Positions 40,682 through 51,212 are shown, counted from the first letter of the stretch. The stretch: DNA of 64,000 nt from Fidelibacterota bacterium UBA6531 (GCA_002436185.1 DJKX01000068.1:1-64000), one strand, 5' to 3'. The notes: a model not told the origin generated them from the sequence alone. Program-made: numbers and translations.

Positions 40682-43644
40682 TTTCAAGTGATAATGTTTT
40701 TATGAATAGAGTATTGGCAGTCGTAACGCTGGTGGTCTCTTTTGTTGTTTATATAAGTACAATGGCGACGACTGTACCGTACTGGGACTGTGGTGAATTT
40801 ATTGCCACTTCCTACATTTTGGGGGTTCCACATCCGCCGGGGAGTCCACTTTATTTAATTCTGGGGCGTATTTTTTCCCTGTTACCTTTGAATACAGATA
40901 TAGCTTATCGTGTAAATCTCATGTCGCCGATTGCCAGTGCAGTAGCAGTCATGCTTCTCTATCTTATTATTGTAAAAGTGATTGCTCATTATCGCGGTAA
41001 AATACAGTCTCGACAAGATGCCATAATTGTATTTGGAGCTGCATTTATAGGCGCAATGACATTTGCCTTTACCGATAGTCATTGGTTCAATGCCGTGGAA
41101 GCAGAAGTCTATGCTATCAGTACTTTTTTTACTGCTATCGTGGTTTGGCTAATTCTACATTGGTCTGATAGGGCAGATGAACCGGGTAGCGAACGCTACA
41201 TTCTCATTATTGCTTATATGTTCGGATTAGCCATCGGTGTACATATACTAAATCTTTTAACTCTGCCCTTTATTGCACTCATTATTTATTTCCGTAAAAT
41301 GGAATTCGAATGGAAAACCTTTTTTCTAACAACTGTCATTACATTCGTTGTTTTTTTGGTTATTCATAATGGAATTATTATAGGTCTGCCTAAGCTAGCG
41401 GGTTCAGTTGGTCTTGTAGGTGTGATTATTCTTGTACTTTTAGTGTTTGGTTCAACTGTGTGGTCAATTAGAAATAAACACCAATTAATGTCCTTAGCTC
41501 TTTCATCAACTGTTTTAATATTAATTGGCTTTTCGAGTTATTCTCTTATTTTTATTCGATCAAATCAAAATCCCGCAATTGATGAAAATAACCCGGAAAC
41601 AATGTCAGGAGCTATATCATATTTACAACGTGAACAATATGGTGAAATAAGTCAATTCCCTCGTCGGTATAATGGTCTACCGGCTAAACATGAAACAGTC
41701 GGCCGTCCATCAGCCGGGAGAAATAAATATTCGTCCAGTCAAAACAGGAAATACATGTTTTTCAATAGTTCAAAACAGTGGGATTTCTTCTGGAATTACC
41801 AGATCAAAAAAATGTATAACCGTTATTTCCTTTGGCAATATGCTGGGCGCGGTCCATCTGCTGGTGACTATACGACAGCCATGGGAGCCAATAATCGACA
41901 AGATGGTATTTACTGGCTGCAGTTTGGATTGCCCATGGCATTAATCTTGGGTGTTATTGGTCTCGTACATCATTTGCGTAAAGATTGGAATATTTTCTTT
42001 ACGGTTTTTACACTCTTTTTTGTTACCGGTTGGTTATTGATCGTTTATTTAAACCAAGATAATCCTCAACCTCGGGAACGAGATTATTCCTACGTGGGCA
42101 GTTTTATGGCGTTTGCCATTTGGATAGGAATTGGTTCAGCGGCATTGAGCGAATGGATTACAAACATTTTGAAAAAACCGGCATTGGCGAAAAATGTTAT
42201 TTTGGGAGCCTTGGTTTTGCAGGCAATTTTTATTCCCGGAATTATGCTTAAAGCAAATTATAGAGAGCATGATCGTTCAGGGAATTATGTTGCCTGGGAT
42301 TACAGTTATAACCTTTTACAGTCCTGTGAGTCCAATGGCATTCTTTTCACCAACGGTGACAATGATACGTTTCCCCTGTGGTATTTACAGGAAGTAGAAG
42401 GTATACGAAAGGATGTTGCGGTTGCTAATTTGAGTTTACTGAATACACCTTGGTATATTAAACAGCTCAGGGATTCACGCCCCACTAATTCTGAGTATAA
42501 CAAACTTGTTCAGGAACGAGAGGGCGATGAAATTATCGGACAGCGATTTATTAAAATTAGCGATGATGATATTCGCAATATTACCTCAGGCTTAACCCGT
42601 TGGAAAACACGGGACGTTACATTTCCGGTGAAAAGTGACCAGCAGATTACGTGGAGTGTTAAACCCACATTTGCGAAACAGGCATTAAAAGTGCAGGACA
42701 TGATGATCATGCAAATCATCAATGATACGGACTGGTCATCACCTATTTATTTTGCTGTGACTGTTTCTCCGGGAAATCGCATCGGACTTGAAAACTACTT
42801 GGAAATGGAAGGCCTGACGTATCGTTTGCGTCCGTATAAAACCAAAGGTATTAATGCTGAACGCATGGAATTGCACTTAATGACAGAATTGGGCGAAGAA
42901 ACCTGGAGTCGTGATTTAGTTGGAACAGAATGGGAAGAGCAGGAAGGGTCTCTTTGGTACCGAAGTCCTCATGACAAATATTTATTTCGTAACCTGGGTA
43001 ATGAGGATGTTTTTTATAACACTCAAGTCATTCGCCTACTGCAAAACTACCGCAGTGCATACATGCAGTTAGCTGTTCATCATTTCATGGATTTTCAAAA
43101 ATTACAATCATCTAAAAAGACAGATAAGGCAGAATTAAAAAGAACAAAAGTTGAAGAAGTTTTAGATAAAATGTCAGAGAATTTGCCTGAAAATCCAATC
43201 CGAATGGATAACAGGGATTTACATTATCAAGTTGGCAGATTATATATGGGCGTTGGAAATAAAGAGAAATTCCGAAGTGTACTTTCTGAACTCACAAAAC
43301 GAAATGATAACTCAGTTCGTCATCGTGTAGAATATGCCCAATCGTATATGGAATTAGAAGATTTTGACACCAGTTTATCTATCTTAAAAGATCTGTATGA
43401 TGGATATAATTCCTTGGAAGCAAAAATATTGGTAGGTGGAAGAGATCGAAAAAATATTAATTCGAAAGTGTGGAATCAATTCAGGCAAAATTATCCGGAT
43501 ATTGTAAGTCATTTAATTATCAATTACCGCAATCTTGGATTGAATGAAGATGCTAAAGATTTATTAACGACCTGGCTGGAACGAAATCCAAAAGATAAAG
43601 AAGCGACCAAGCTATTAAAGGAATTGGAGAATGGTGAGGGATAG
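40678..43644 (+). CDS. DUF2723 membrane protein with C-terminal TPR-like region (GT-C glycosyltransferase type)
   Basis: A 988-residue polytopic protein with the DUF2723 signature VPYWDCGEFIATSYILGVPH followed by PPGSPLYLILGR. The acidic residues in the first periplasmic loop resemble protein O-mannosyltransferase-like GT-C enzymes. About ten to twelve hydrophobic segments fill residues 10-540. The rest is soluble, with TPR-like helices at about 830-985 (RVEYAQSYMELEDFDTSLSI). It probably transfers a lipid-linked sugar onto exported proteins or glycans; unproven. The GTG start at 40678 overlaps the DUF1844 stop; ATG 40702 is an alternative. A GT2 gene follows. Confidence 0.75.
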   Translation: MISSDNVFMNRVLAVVTLVVSFVVYISTMATTVPYWDCGEFIATSYILGVPHPPGSPLYLILGRIFSLLPLNTDIAYRVNLMSPIASAVAVMLLYLIIVKVIAHYRGKIQSRQDAIIVFGAAFIGAMTFAFTDSHWFNAVEAEVYAISTFFTAIVVWLILHWSDRADEPGSERYILIIAYMFGLAIGVHILNLLTLPFIALIIYFRKMEFEWKTFFLTTVITFVVFLVIHNGIIIGLPKLAGSVGLVGVIILVLLVFGSTVWSIRNKHQLMSLALSSTVLILIGFSSYSLIFIRSNQNPAIDENNPETMSGAISYLQREQYGEISQFPRRYNGLPAKHETVGRPSAGRNKYSSSQNRKYMFFNSSKQWDFFWNYQIKKMYNRYFLWQYAGRGPSAGDYTTAMGANNRQDGIYWLQFGLPMALILGVIGLVHHLRKDWNIFFTVFTLFFVTGWLLIVYLNQDNPQPRERDYSYVGSFMAFAIWIGIGSAALSEWITNILKKPALAKNVILGALVLQAIFIPGIMLKANYREHDRSGNYVAWDYSYNLLQSCESNGILFTNGDNDTFPLWYLQEVEGIRKDVAVANLSLLNTPWYIKQLRDSRPTNSEYNKLVQEREGDEIIGQRFIKISDDDIRNITSGLTRWKTRDVTFPVKSDQQITWSVKPTFAKQALKVQDMMIMQIINDTDWSSPIYFAVTVSPGNRIGLENYLEMEGLTYRLRPYKTKGINAERMELHLMTELGEETWSRDLVGTEWEEQEGSLWYRSPHDKYLFRNLGNEDVFYNTQVIRLLQNYRSAYMQLAVHHFMDFQKLQSSKKTDKAELKRTKVEEVLDKMSENLPENPIRMDNRDLHYQVGRLYMGVGNKEKFRSVLSELTKRNDNSVRHRVEYAQSYMELEDFDTSLSILKDLYDGYNSLEAKILVGGRDRKNINSKVWNQFRQNYPDIVSHLIINYRNLGLNEDAKDLLTTWLERNPKDKEATKLLKELENGEG

Positions 43645-43716
43645 AGTTGTAAATGGTAGAGGGGTGATTGATAGAACAACTTACTGCTAACCAACTTCCA
43701 ATAAACACTAACTAAT

Positions 43717-44736
43717 ATGTTTATTTCAATTATAATCCCTCACTGGAATGGGATTGATATTCTTTCTGAATGTCTTGAATCCCTCAAAAAATCTACGTAT
43801 AAAGATAAAGAAATTATCGTTGTAGACAATGCGTCATCTGATGATAGTCAAGGATGGATTAAAGAAAATCATCCGGATATAATTTTGATCGAAAATGATC
43901 AGAATTACGGCTATGCCGGAGGGTGCAACCGCGGTGTTTTAACTGCAAAGGGAGAGTGGCTGCTCTTTCTGAATAATGATACAATTCATGAATCGGATTG
44001 GCTGGAGCATTTAGCTAAAGGAGTCGAAGGAAAAAATGATGTAGCAGCCATCCAACCTAAAATCCGTAATTATTACGAGAGAAAATTATTCGATTATGCC
44101 GGTGGAGCCGGTGGACACATGGATTTGTTTTGTTATCCCTTTGCTAAAGGGAGGATCTTTTTAGAACAAGAGGAAGACAGCGGTCAATATGATACTGCTG
44201 ACAATATTTTCTGGGCATCGGGAACGGCTATTATGGTCCGTAAAGATGCTTTTGAGAAAGTCAACAGATTTGATGAAACATTTTTTGCCCATCAGGAAGA
44301 GATTGACTTATGCTGGCGTTTGCAACTTATGGGCAAGCGCATTTTTTTTGAACCCAAAGCAGTGGTGTATCATAAAAATGCTGTTTCGCTTCCCATGTAT
44401 TCGTTTCAAAAATATTATTTGAATCACCGAAATTCATTTTTCATGCTTTTAACAAATTATAATTTACCACTTACATTGTATTTTTTACCTATTCGTCTGA
44501 TATTGGAATTCATAGCCATGGTATATGCGTTGGTTAAATGGGATTTACGGCATTTCGGCGCAGTTTGTAAATCATTATTCTGGTTATTGACCCATCCCCT
44601 AATAATTATAAAGAAAAGAAGGCTTGTTCGGAGAATGCGAATTAAAAATGATAGGGAAATTTTAAAGAAATTCTACCGCGGGAGTATAGTTTTTGCCCAT
44701 TATATTCGCGGGGTTAAGAAATACAGCGATCTTTAA
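43717..44736 (+). CDS. GT2 family glycosyltransferase
   Basis: A 339-residue inverting glycosyltransferase of family 2, rhamnosyltransferase-like. The nucleotide-binding start is SIIIPHWNGIDILSECLESL and VVDNASSDDS; the metal-site region reads LLFLNNDT. FWASGTAIMVRKDAF and HQEEIDLCWRLQLMGKRI are the acceptor-side signatures (ED-type). A hydrophobic segment near 245-265 anchors it to the membrane. It likely builds surface polysaccharide with the DUF2723 protein upstream. It is convergent with the DUF4835-type gene, sharing the stop tetranucleotide TTAA at 44733-44736. Confidence 0.88.
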   Translation: MFISIIIPHWNGIDILSECLESLKKSTYKDKEIIVVDNASSDDSQGWIKENHPDIILIENDQNYGYAGGCNRGVLTAKGEWLLFLNNDTIHESDWLEHLAKGVEGKNDVAAIQPKIRNYYERKLFDYAGGAGGHMDLFCYPFAKGRIFLEQEEDSGQYDTADNIFWASGTAIMVRKDAFEKVNRFDETFFAHQEEIDLCWRLQLMGKRIFFEPKAVVYHKNAVSLPMYSFQKYYLNHRNSFFMLLTNYNLPLTLYFLPIRLILEFIAMVYALVKWDLRHFGAVCKSLFWLLTHPLIIIKKRRLVRRMRIKNDREILKKFYRGSIVFAHYIRGVKKYSDL

Positions 44737-45566
44737 TCTAGAGCTTTTTTGTAAATCTCCAGATTATCCGGATCCAATTCCATCATATCTCGAAGCATAT
44801 TTTTCTGACCCAATAACTGCAATATTTTCGCCAAATCATTGGTGTGCGCTTTCAGAAACATCATTGTATAATGTTCTCGCGGGGTTCGATCATAGACTTC
44901 ATCAAGACCTTTGATCATATTTTTAAATTTTAATATGGCCTCATCCATTTCGCCATTTTGGAAAAGATCCATAGCAAAATAAAAAGAAAATTTCGCTTTT
45001 CGTAAACCGAAATTCGTACTCACATTATCAACGAGCTTTGCTCTGTCTGACCACCCTCGGGAAAAATCACTTGCTGTGCCTCGCAAGGCGATTTCACGAC
45101 TCATTTCAAAGATACGCGTACCGCCCATAGGTTCGTATGTATCAATTTCACCTGCTAAAACAAGGTTTACATAAAATGCTAAAAAGCTGGCTAGTGGATC
45201 AAATTGTACAAGATCAAAATACAATGTTCCGCTCTGACCATAAGGAAATTGAACCGATTTATCGAAGAAACGTTGATCAGTACCCGTAGTAAATAGGACT
45301 TGAGCAAGATAGGTTTCCTGGGCGCCTTTTTGGGCTGCACCTTCAAAAATAAACTGAATGTGGAGTGGAATTTTCAAATCGTTGTAATCTTCATCCCAGC
45401 GTGTCATTTTTATATAACGTTCTATATCTTCTTTGAGGGGTAAAATATTTTGCTGTTGATGGACTTTCAGTAGACGGTTGTCAAAAACAACCTTCACTTC
45501 ACCAAACTGCCCGTAAACAAAACATGAAAAAAGGAGGAATATCCATATCTGTCTTATACCCATCAC
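44733..45566 (-). CDS. DUF4835 family exported protein (PorD-like, type IX secretion associated)
   Basis: A 277-residue exported protein with a signal peptide ending VYGQ. It fits DUF4835: GEVKVVFDNRLLK at the start of the mature part, an 'F-x-FE' strand region, YFDLVQFDPLASFLAFYVNLV and AGEIDTYEPMGGTRIFEMSREI. In Bacteroidetes this family is called PorD and is linked to type IX secretion; I recall that link and cannot verify it for this organism. It would fit the sorting-type C-terminus of the protein at 63080. The start may be GTG 45566 or the adjacent ATG 45563. It is alone on its strand. Confidence 0.65.
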   Translation of the reverse strand: MMGIRQIWIFLLFSCFVYGQFGEVKVVFDNRLLKVHQQQNILPLKEDIERYIKMTRWDEDYNDLKIPLHIQFIFEGAAQKGAQETYLAQVLFTTGTDQRFFDKSVQFPYGQSGTLYFDLVQFDPLASFLAFYVNLVLAGEIDTYEPMGGTRIFEMSREIALRGTASDFSRGWSDRAKLVDNVSTNFGLRKAKFSFYFAMDLFQNGEMDEAILKFKNMIKGLDEVYDRTPREHYTMMFLKAHTNDLAKILQLLGQKNMLRDMMELDPDNLEIYKKALD

Positions 45567-45656
45567 GGTTGAAAATAGAGGTACTTAGTGAAGAGAGCAA
45601 ATGAAATTATGATGCAGTGTAAGATTTAAAACAAGTTCCGTAAATTCTTTGCTATT

Positions 45657-47078
45657 ATGACCAATATTCATCATTTAATATCTGAAGATTTCATCGGATC
45701 CAAAGTCCTGCGACTCGTTGGAGAATTGGGTGTAGAGCGAGAGCATGATACCTATGTTGTGGGCGGTTACGTGCGTGACCTTTTTCTCGGACGGCCCTTG
45801 AAAGAGATCGATTTTATGGTGGTGTGCGATGGAGTGGAATTTGCTAAAGCGCTTGCAAAAGAATTAAACGTTAAAAAAATTGTTCCCTTCCCAAAATTTT
45901 CTACAGCCAAAATTCCATACAAAGCCATACCGCTTGAAGTGGCTGCAGCGCGTACTGAATCCTATGATAAAGATTCCCGCAAGCCCAAAGAAGTTGTTTA
46001 TACAGACCTCAAGGGAGATTTACTACGTCGTGATTTTACAGTCAATGCATTAGCTTTGGATCTCCATCCGGATCGATTTGGCGAATTGCATGATCCTCAT
46101 GGCGGAATTATAGATATAAAAGCTAAAATTCTAAAAACTCCGCTTAATCCGAATGAAACATTCAGTGAAGATCCCTTGCGCATGATGCGGGCAGCATATT
46201 TCGCGGCAGCTTTGAATTTTGAGATCGAAGAAAAATGTTTTGCAGCAATATGCAAACAAGCTGATCGAATCAGCATCGTTTCACAGGAAAGAATCACCGC
46301 TGAACTTTTGAAAATATTAGCCACGGATAAACCATCCATTGGGTTGATTATTTTACAAAAGACTGGATTGATGAAGCATGTCTTTCCTGATATTGATAAA
46401 ATGTACGGCATGGAACAAACAAAGGAATGGCACCATAAAGATATTTTTTACCACACAATGCAAGTTGTGGATAATGCCGCACAATTCTCCGAAAAAATGG
46501 AATTACGCTTTGCGGCCTTGGTCCATGATATTGCAAAACCCAATACCCGCAGGGTGGACAAGAAAAAAGGGTATACGTTTCATGGACACGATGCAGTCGG
46601 AGAAAGGATCTTGAATAAAGTAGCCAAACACTTGAAACTTTCAAATGAACTCCGGGACTATCTTAAAAAACTCACACTCTTGCACCTTCGACCGATTGCA
46701 CTCGTAAAAAAAGAAGTAACAGATTCAGCCGTACGCAGAGTCATGGCTGTTGCGGGGGAGGATTTAGATGATCTTATGACTTTATGTCGCGCTGACATTA
46801 CTTCACGCAACCCACAACGAGCCATGAAGTACATGAAAAATTTTGAAATTGTAGAAGCTAAAATGTCTAATGTGGAGGAAAGAGATGCGATGAAATCGTT
46901 TCAATCTCCCGTAAGGGGCAAAGAAATTATGGAAACGTGTGGATTGACCGAAGGTAAGGAAGTTGGAAAAATCAAACATGCAATTGAGGAAGCAATTCTG
47001 AATGGTGAAATTGAAAATGATTATGATGCAGCAAAAGAGTACATGTTTAAAATTAAAGAAGAAATTTTAGCTAAATAG
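45657..47078 (+). CDS. CCA-adding tRNA nucleotidyltransferase with HD domain
   Basis: Class II nucleotidyltransferase, 473 residues, that adds or repairs the tRNA 3' CCA end. The nucleotide-binding loop is VVGGYVRDLFLG (34-45). The metal-binding pair reads E50-I-D52 rather than the usual D-x-D. RRDFTVNALALDL and ALAFSEDPLRMMRAA-type motifs (here ETFSEDPLRMMRAAYF) follow. An HD domain is at about 260-385 (ALVHDIAKPNTRR, TFHGHDAVG), which in the family can give phosphohydrolase activity. It may be a full CCA enzyme or only A-adding; not resolved. Confidence 0.88.
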   Translation: MTNIHHLISEDFIGSKVLRLVGELGVEREHDTYVVGGYVRDLFLGRPLKEIDFMVVCDGVEFAKALAKELNVKKIVPFPKFSTAKIPYKAIPLEVAAARTESYDKDSRKPKEVVYTDLKGDLLRRDFTVNALALDLHPDRFGELHDPHGGIIDIKAKILKTPLNPNETFSEDPLRMMRAAYFAAALNFEIEEKCFAAICKQADRISIVSQERITAELLKILATDKPSIGLIILQKTGLMKHVFPDIDKMYGMEQTKEWHHKDIFYHTMQVVDNAAQFSEKMELRFAALVHDIAKPNTRRVDKKKGYTFHGHDAVGERILNKVAKHLKLSNELRDYLKKLTLLHLRPIALVKKEVTDSAVRRVMAVAGEDLDDLMTLCRADITSRNPQRAMKYMKNFEIVEAKMSNVEERDAMKSFQSPVRGKEIMETCGLTEGKEVGKIKHAIEEAILNGEIENDYDAAKEYMFKIKEEILAK

Positions 47079-47087
47079 AGAAAATAT

Positions 47088-47786
47088 ATGAATAAGCTAA
47101 TAAACGTATTTCTAGAGCCAAGAGAGACATTTACTTCATTACAAGAACAAAATAATTGGAAAAATGCTTTTTTACCCATCGTCATTACAGCAGTTGTTGG
47201 GTTTGCCAGCATGGTAGTTTTGGGAGAATTATTGACGGAAGTGCAAATAGAACAAACTGAAACGTTCATCATGGAAAGTTCACAAATACCCGATGATCAA
47301 AAAGAAGAAATTTTAGCAGAAAGCTTGGAAAAATTTACAAATCCGACAAGGGGCATGGTTGTTATCGGATATATATCCAGTACCTTATCCACACCGGTTC
47401 GAATCTTAATAATGAGTCTGATTATTATGCTTATTGGAAATTTCTTTTTTGGCGGAAAATCAACATTTGGTAATATTCTTGTTATGACGTCCTATACGTA
47501 TATGATTACTGTTTTAGAATCACTTGTAAAGATTCCTCTCATGGTTTCTCAATGGCGAGTAGATATTCATACAGGCTTGGGATTATTGGGGTTGGGCGAA
47601 AAAGGTAGTTTTTTATATAATTTCATGGGCGGGATGGATCTTTTCGCCTTTTGGCGAGTAATCATTCTTGCCGTTGGTATGAGTGTTTTATACCGCCGGG
47701 AGGTAAAACCATTTATGATCGCTTTAGTTATTTATTGGATATTTCAGACAACCTTTTTCTCATTTATTGGGTCATTATTTACTTAA
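47088..47786 (+). CDS. Yip1-domain integral membrane protein
   Basis: A 232-residue membrane protein of Yip1/DUF1282 type. The start LINVFLEPRETFTSLQEQNNW is the typical soluble N-terminus ('P..TF..l....W'), and there are about five hydrophobic segments (near 28-48, 103-123, 130-150, 186-205, 208-230). Function unknown; bacterial members are often next to transport genes. It lies 9 nt after the CCA gene and 3 nt before the TolC-type gene, so it may belong to the efflux operon. Confidence 0.7.
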   Translation: MNKLINVFLEPRETFTSLQEQNNWKNAFLPIVITAVVGFASMVVLGELLTEVQIEQTETFIMESSQIPDDQKEEILAESLEKFTNPTRGMVVIGYISSTLSTPVRILIMSLIIMLIGNFFFGGKSTFGNILVMTSYTYMITVLESLVKIPLMVSQWRVDIHTGLGLLGLGEKGSFLYNFMGGMDLFAFWRVIILAVGMSVLYRREVKPFMIALVIYWIFQTTFFSFIGSLFT

Positions 47787-47789
47787 TCT

Positions 47790-49115
47790 ATGAAAGGTCT
47801 ATTTCACCTATTCAGTTTTTTAACCTTCGTGAGCTTGGATGCTCAGGTATTTTCCCTGGCAGAGTGCATTGAGATTGCGCTACTGAATAAGGAATCATTG
47901 AAATCTGTAGAATTAGATGTACAGTCTGCTGTTGCCGGGAAAAAAGGATCATTGAGCAATATTCTCCCCACATTCAGTTATGGAAATTCATGGAGTGAAT
48001 CACATTCTACAAAAGGTGTGAACACATCAGAGACGGTGTTCTTGGGTGATACCCTATCTTTTTCAACTCCTTACGGTGGTACATCAAATAATTATGGCGC
48101 CTCATTTTCTGTCAATCAACCTATTTATGATGGCGGACAGTGGTTGAACCAGATCAGGTCTGCAAATAATACACTTGTCATTAATCAGCAACTTGCTCGC
48201 CAGAAGAAGATCAATGTTATTCTCAATGTGCACCAGTCTTTCTATGAATTTTTAAAAGCACAACAACTGTTAGATGTATCCAAGAAAAATTTAACTCTGG
48301 CTCGCCATCAAGTGAGTCTAGTAAAAACCCAATTTGAATTGGGAGCTGTTAAAAAAACGGATTTATTAAAAGCACAGGTTTTAAAAGGGAATGCTCATTC
48401 GGATGTATTAATAAAGGAAACGAATCTACGAAATGCGAATCTTGCTCTTCGAAACAGTATGGGTTTGGTGGGCAGCGATACTCATTATGAAATTGTAGAT
48501 ACTGGACGACCGTTTCTTCCTGTTCCGGACGTTGAGCAATCTATGTCTGAAGTAGTAGAATATAGCCCCACACTGCTCGTGTTCCGGTCGCAAATTGCCG
48601 GAGCTGAATTAAGCAGAAAAATATTATTTGGAACACGTCTACCCAATTTAAACGCATCAATGAATTATGGAATTCTCACAAATGATTTTGATAACATGAC
48701 TCAATTAGATGATTGGTCTTCGAGCGTTTCGTTGTCATTATCCGTCCCAATTTTTACCGGATATAGTTTATCCACAAAACAGCAACAGGCAGAATTAAAT
48801 GTCCGAAAGCAGCGATACGATTATTTAACCCAGAAACATGATTTAATGGTTCAATTGGAAAATTTGATCAATATTCTGGGAAATTACCAGGAATTAATAC
48901 CCATCAGCGAGCAGGTGTTAGCTTCTGCTGAAGAAGATTTGAATTTAGTCCAGGAACGTTATAAACTTGGATCTACAACCATTTTGGAAGTGTTGGATGC
49001 TCAGGTATCAGTCAGCCAAGCGCGTAGTTCATTGGTAAGCACAAAATACAATGCACGTATTCAAGAAGCTCAATTAAGAGCAATATTAGGAACACTTGAT
49101 CAAGATTACAGATAA
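47790..49115 (+). CDS. TolC family outer membrane efflux protein
   Basis: A 441-residue outer-membrane channel subunit with a signal peptide (about 1-19, ending LDAQ). The two internal repeats of the OEP fold are visible: FSLAECIEIALLNKESLKSV at the start, and the RYKLGSTTILEVLDAQVSV signature in the second half with the matching QFELGAVKKTDLLKAQVL in the first. It should form a trimeric tunnel for the pump encoded by the next four genes. Confidence 0.9.
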   Translation: MKGLFHLFSFLTFVSLDAQVFSLAECIEIALLNKESLKSVELDVQSAVAGKKGSLSNILPTFSYGNSWSESHSTKGVNTSETVFLGDTLSFSTPYGGTSNNYGASFSVNQPIYDGGQWLNQIRSANNTLVINQQLARQKKINVILNVHQSFYEFLKAQQLLDVSKKNLTLARHQVSLVKTQFELGAVKKTDLLKAQVLKGNAHSDVLIKETNLRNANLALRNSMGLVGSDTHYEIVDTGRPFLPVPDVEQSMSEVVEYSPTLLVFRSQIAGAELSRKILFGTRLPNLNASMNYGILTNDFDNMTQLDDWSSSVSLSLSVPIFTGYSLSTKQQQAELNVRKQRYDYLTQKHDLMVQLENLINILGNYQELIPISEQVLASAEEDLNLVQERYKLGSTTILEVLDAQVSVSQARSSLVSTKYNARIQEAQLRAILGTLDQDYR

Positions 49116-49128
49116 CAGGGAGTAAATT

Positions 49129-50502
49129 TTGCAAATAAAAAAGAATAAGAAAAAAATATACATCATCAGCGGAGCAGCGGTGTTATTAATCATTATTATT
49201 GCTGCTAATATTTTCCGTGAAGATGACAATACCATCAAAGTAGAAGTGGAGGAAGTTCAGAGAGGAACGGTTATTCATAAAGTAAACGCCAGTGGAAAAA
49301 TTCAACCCATAAGGGAAATTAAGATTAGTGCGACTACATCCGCATGGGTGACAAAAATCACAGTTAAGGAAGGTGATGCCGTAAAAACAGGGCAATTGTT
49401 GATTACCCTCGATGAAAAACAACATTTAGCGGCAACAGAACAGACACAATCTTCAGTGAATTCTGCTAAAGCAAGTTTGAAACAGGTCGGGGCCCAGAAA
49501 AAACGAATGGAATCACTCTACAATCAAAAACTGATTTCAGAACAGGAATTGGAATCTATCACTGCTCAGCATGAATTGGCCGTGAACCAATTGCGGCAAG
49601 CCAAAGCAGCGTTAATATCACGGGAAGATGAATTATCGAAGTTGAAAATGACTGCCCCTTCAGATGGAATCGTCACCAAAATAAATATTGAAGTAGGTGA
49701 AATGGCCGTAGGAAGCATGTTCCAGGCAGCGACGCTTATGATCATTGCCGACCTGAATCGTATGGAAGTTATCGTAGATGTGAATGAAAATGATGTTGTT
49801 TCCGTATCACTTGGGGATACAACGGAGATTGAAATTGACGCATTCCAGGACACACTTTTTTACGGGGTAGTAAGTGAAATTGCTCACATGGCCCAGACCA
49901 CATCCATGGGTTCAGCAGAACAAGTAACAAATTTTGAAGTCAAGATTCGTATCATTGATGTGCCGGATGGTATTCGCCCTGGTATGAGCGCCACTGCCAA
50001 TATCATTACAGATAAAAAATATGATGTTTTAGCTATTCCAATCCAAAGCCTGACAGTACGTCCGGAAGGATCCGAAAAATCTTCATTCGGTAAAGGGAAA
50101 AAATCATCCAGTGAAAAAGAGGGAGTTAAAAACTCCAAAGCTAAGAAAATGGAAGAATTGGTTTTTATATTAGCGGATAAACCTGGAGGTGTACTACGGG
50201 ACGGGAAAATGTCCGAATGGGATGAAAAGAAAGGCAAGAAATTCAAAGCCCCCAAAGATGGTAAATTAGTCCATATCCGCCCCATTAAAGTTGGGATTTC
50301 CTCTGAAACCCATTATGAAGTTTTAGATGGGCTTTCAGAAGGGGATGAAATCGTCACTGGTTCATATCGAGCCATCAGTAAAGATTTGTCCCACAATAAG
50401 GCAGTTACTTTTGATAAAGATAATGGAGACAATGGGAAAGGCTTTAAGATTCAAATTGGAGGATCTAAAGATGAATCTGAAGATTCGGATTCAAAGCAAT
50501 AA
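49129..50502 (+). CDS. Periplasmic adaptor (membrane fusion) protein of a MacAB-type pump
   Basis: A 457-residue HlyD/MacA-type adaptor. One N-terminal TM is at about 10-27, then a lipoyl half-motif ([20 protein letters not shown]), a helical hairpin (about 105-172), the second lipoyl half ([19 protein letters not shown]), and a barrel domain. An unusual Lys/Ser-rich insert lies at about 312-343 ([17 protein letters not shown]) inside the membrane-proximal domain, followed by a second charged stretch. The start is TTG at 49129, supported by GGGAG at 49118-49122. It links the TolC-type protein to the ABC transporter downstream. Confidence 0.88.
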   Translation: MQIKKNKKKIYIISGAAVLLIIIIAANIFREDDNTIKVEVEEVQRGTVIHKVNASGKIQPIREIKISATTSAWVTKITVKEGDAVKTGQLLITLDEKQHLAATEQTQSSVNSAKASLKQVGAQKKRMESLYNQKLISEQELESITAQHELAVNQLRQAKAALISREDELSKLKMTAPSDGIVTKINIEVGEMAVGSMFQAATLMIIADLNRMEVIVDVNENDVVSVSLGDTTEIEIDAFQDTLFYGVVSEIAHMAQTTSMGSAEQVTNFEVKIRIIDVPDGIRPGMSATANIITDKKYDVLAIPIQSLTVRPEGSEKSSFGKGKKSSSEKEGVKNSKAKKMEELVFILADKPGGVLRDGKMSEWDEKKGKKFKAPKDGKLVHIRPIKVGISSETHYEVLDGLSEGDEIVTGSYRAISKDLSHNKAVTFDKDNGDNGKGFKIQIGGSKDESEDSDSKQ

Positions 50503-50504
50503 CC

Positions 50505-51212
50505 ATGGCTGATCTTATATCCCTGCGAGGAATCAAACGCCATTATGATGTAGGGGGCGAAGTCGTTCGTGCACTCGATGGTGTAGATCTGATTATAAAT
50601 CATAATGAATATATTTCCATCATGGGTCCCTCAGGGTCAGGAAAATCCACCATGATGAATATGATAGGCTGCCTGGATTCGCCAACAGAAGGTGTGTATG
50701 AATTCGAGGGTGAATTGGTCCATGAGATGGATGACAACCAATTAGCTTCCATCCGGAATCGTAAAATCGGTTTTGTATTCCAGACCTTTAATCTTTTACC
50801 CAAGGCCACGGCCCTGCGTAATGTGGAAGTGCCGCTTATCTACGCTAACATTTCCAAAAGTGAACGGGTAAAAAAGGCGGAAAAAGCGCTATTGGCTGTA
50901 GGTCTCAGTGATCGAATGCACCATAAACCCAATGAACTTTCCGGTGGCCAGCGACAGCGTGTGGCTATTGCCCGTGCACTAGTAAATGATCCCTCCATTC
51001 TTTTAGCTGATGAACCAACCGGAAATCTTGATTCAAAAAGTGGTGTTGAGATCATGAAAATACTGGACAGTCTACATGATGACGGTAATACCATTATTTT
51101 AGTGACCCACGAAGAATATATTGCAGAACATGCGGACAGAACCATTAACCTTTTTGATGGTAAGATCAAAGAAGATCGTCAAACAAAAAAAAGAAAACGA
51201 GTAGTGGCTTGA
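50505..51212 (+). CDS. MacB/LolD-type ABC transporter ATPase
   Basis: A 235-residue ATP-binding subunit. Walker A is GPSGSGKST, the Q-loop is [14 protein letters not shown], the ABC signature is [15 protein letters not shown], and Walker B with the following glutamate is [13 protein letters not shown], then the H-loop in [14 protein letters not shown]. The 'DEPTGNLD' form is typical of the MacB/LolD/FtsE group. It starts 2 nt after the adaptor gene, and its stop overlaps the TTG start of the first permease by 4 nt. Confidence 0.93.
   Translation: MADLISLRGIKRHYDVGGEVVRALDGVDLIINHNEYISIMGPSGSGKSTMMNMIGCLDSPTEGVYEFEGELVHEMDDNQLASIRNRKIGFVFQTFNLLPKATALRNVEVPLIYANISKSERVKKAEKALLAVGLSDRMHHKPNELSGGQRQRVAIARALVNDPSILLADEPTGNLDSKSGVEIMKILDSLHDDGNTIILVTHEEYIAEHADRTINLFDGKIKEDRQTKKRKRVVA

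Noticed and set aside
40316..40687. Long minus-strand frames over the DUF1844 gene (Phe-rich)
   Set aside because: They mirror the AAA/GAA-rich coding of the Lys/Glu tail; composition is that of an antisense artefact.
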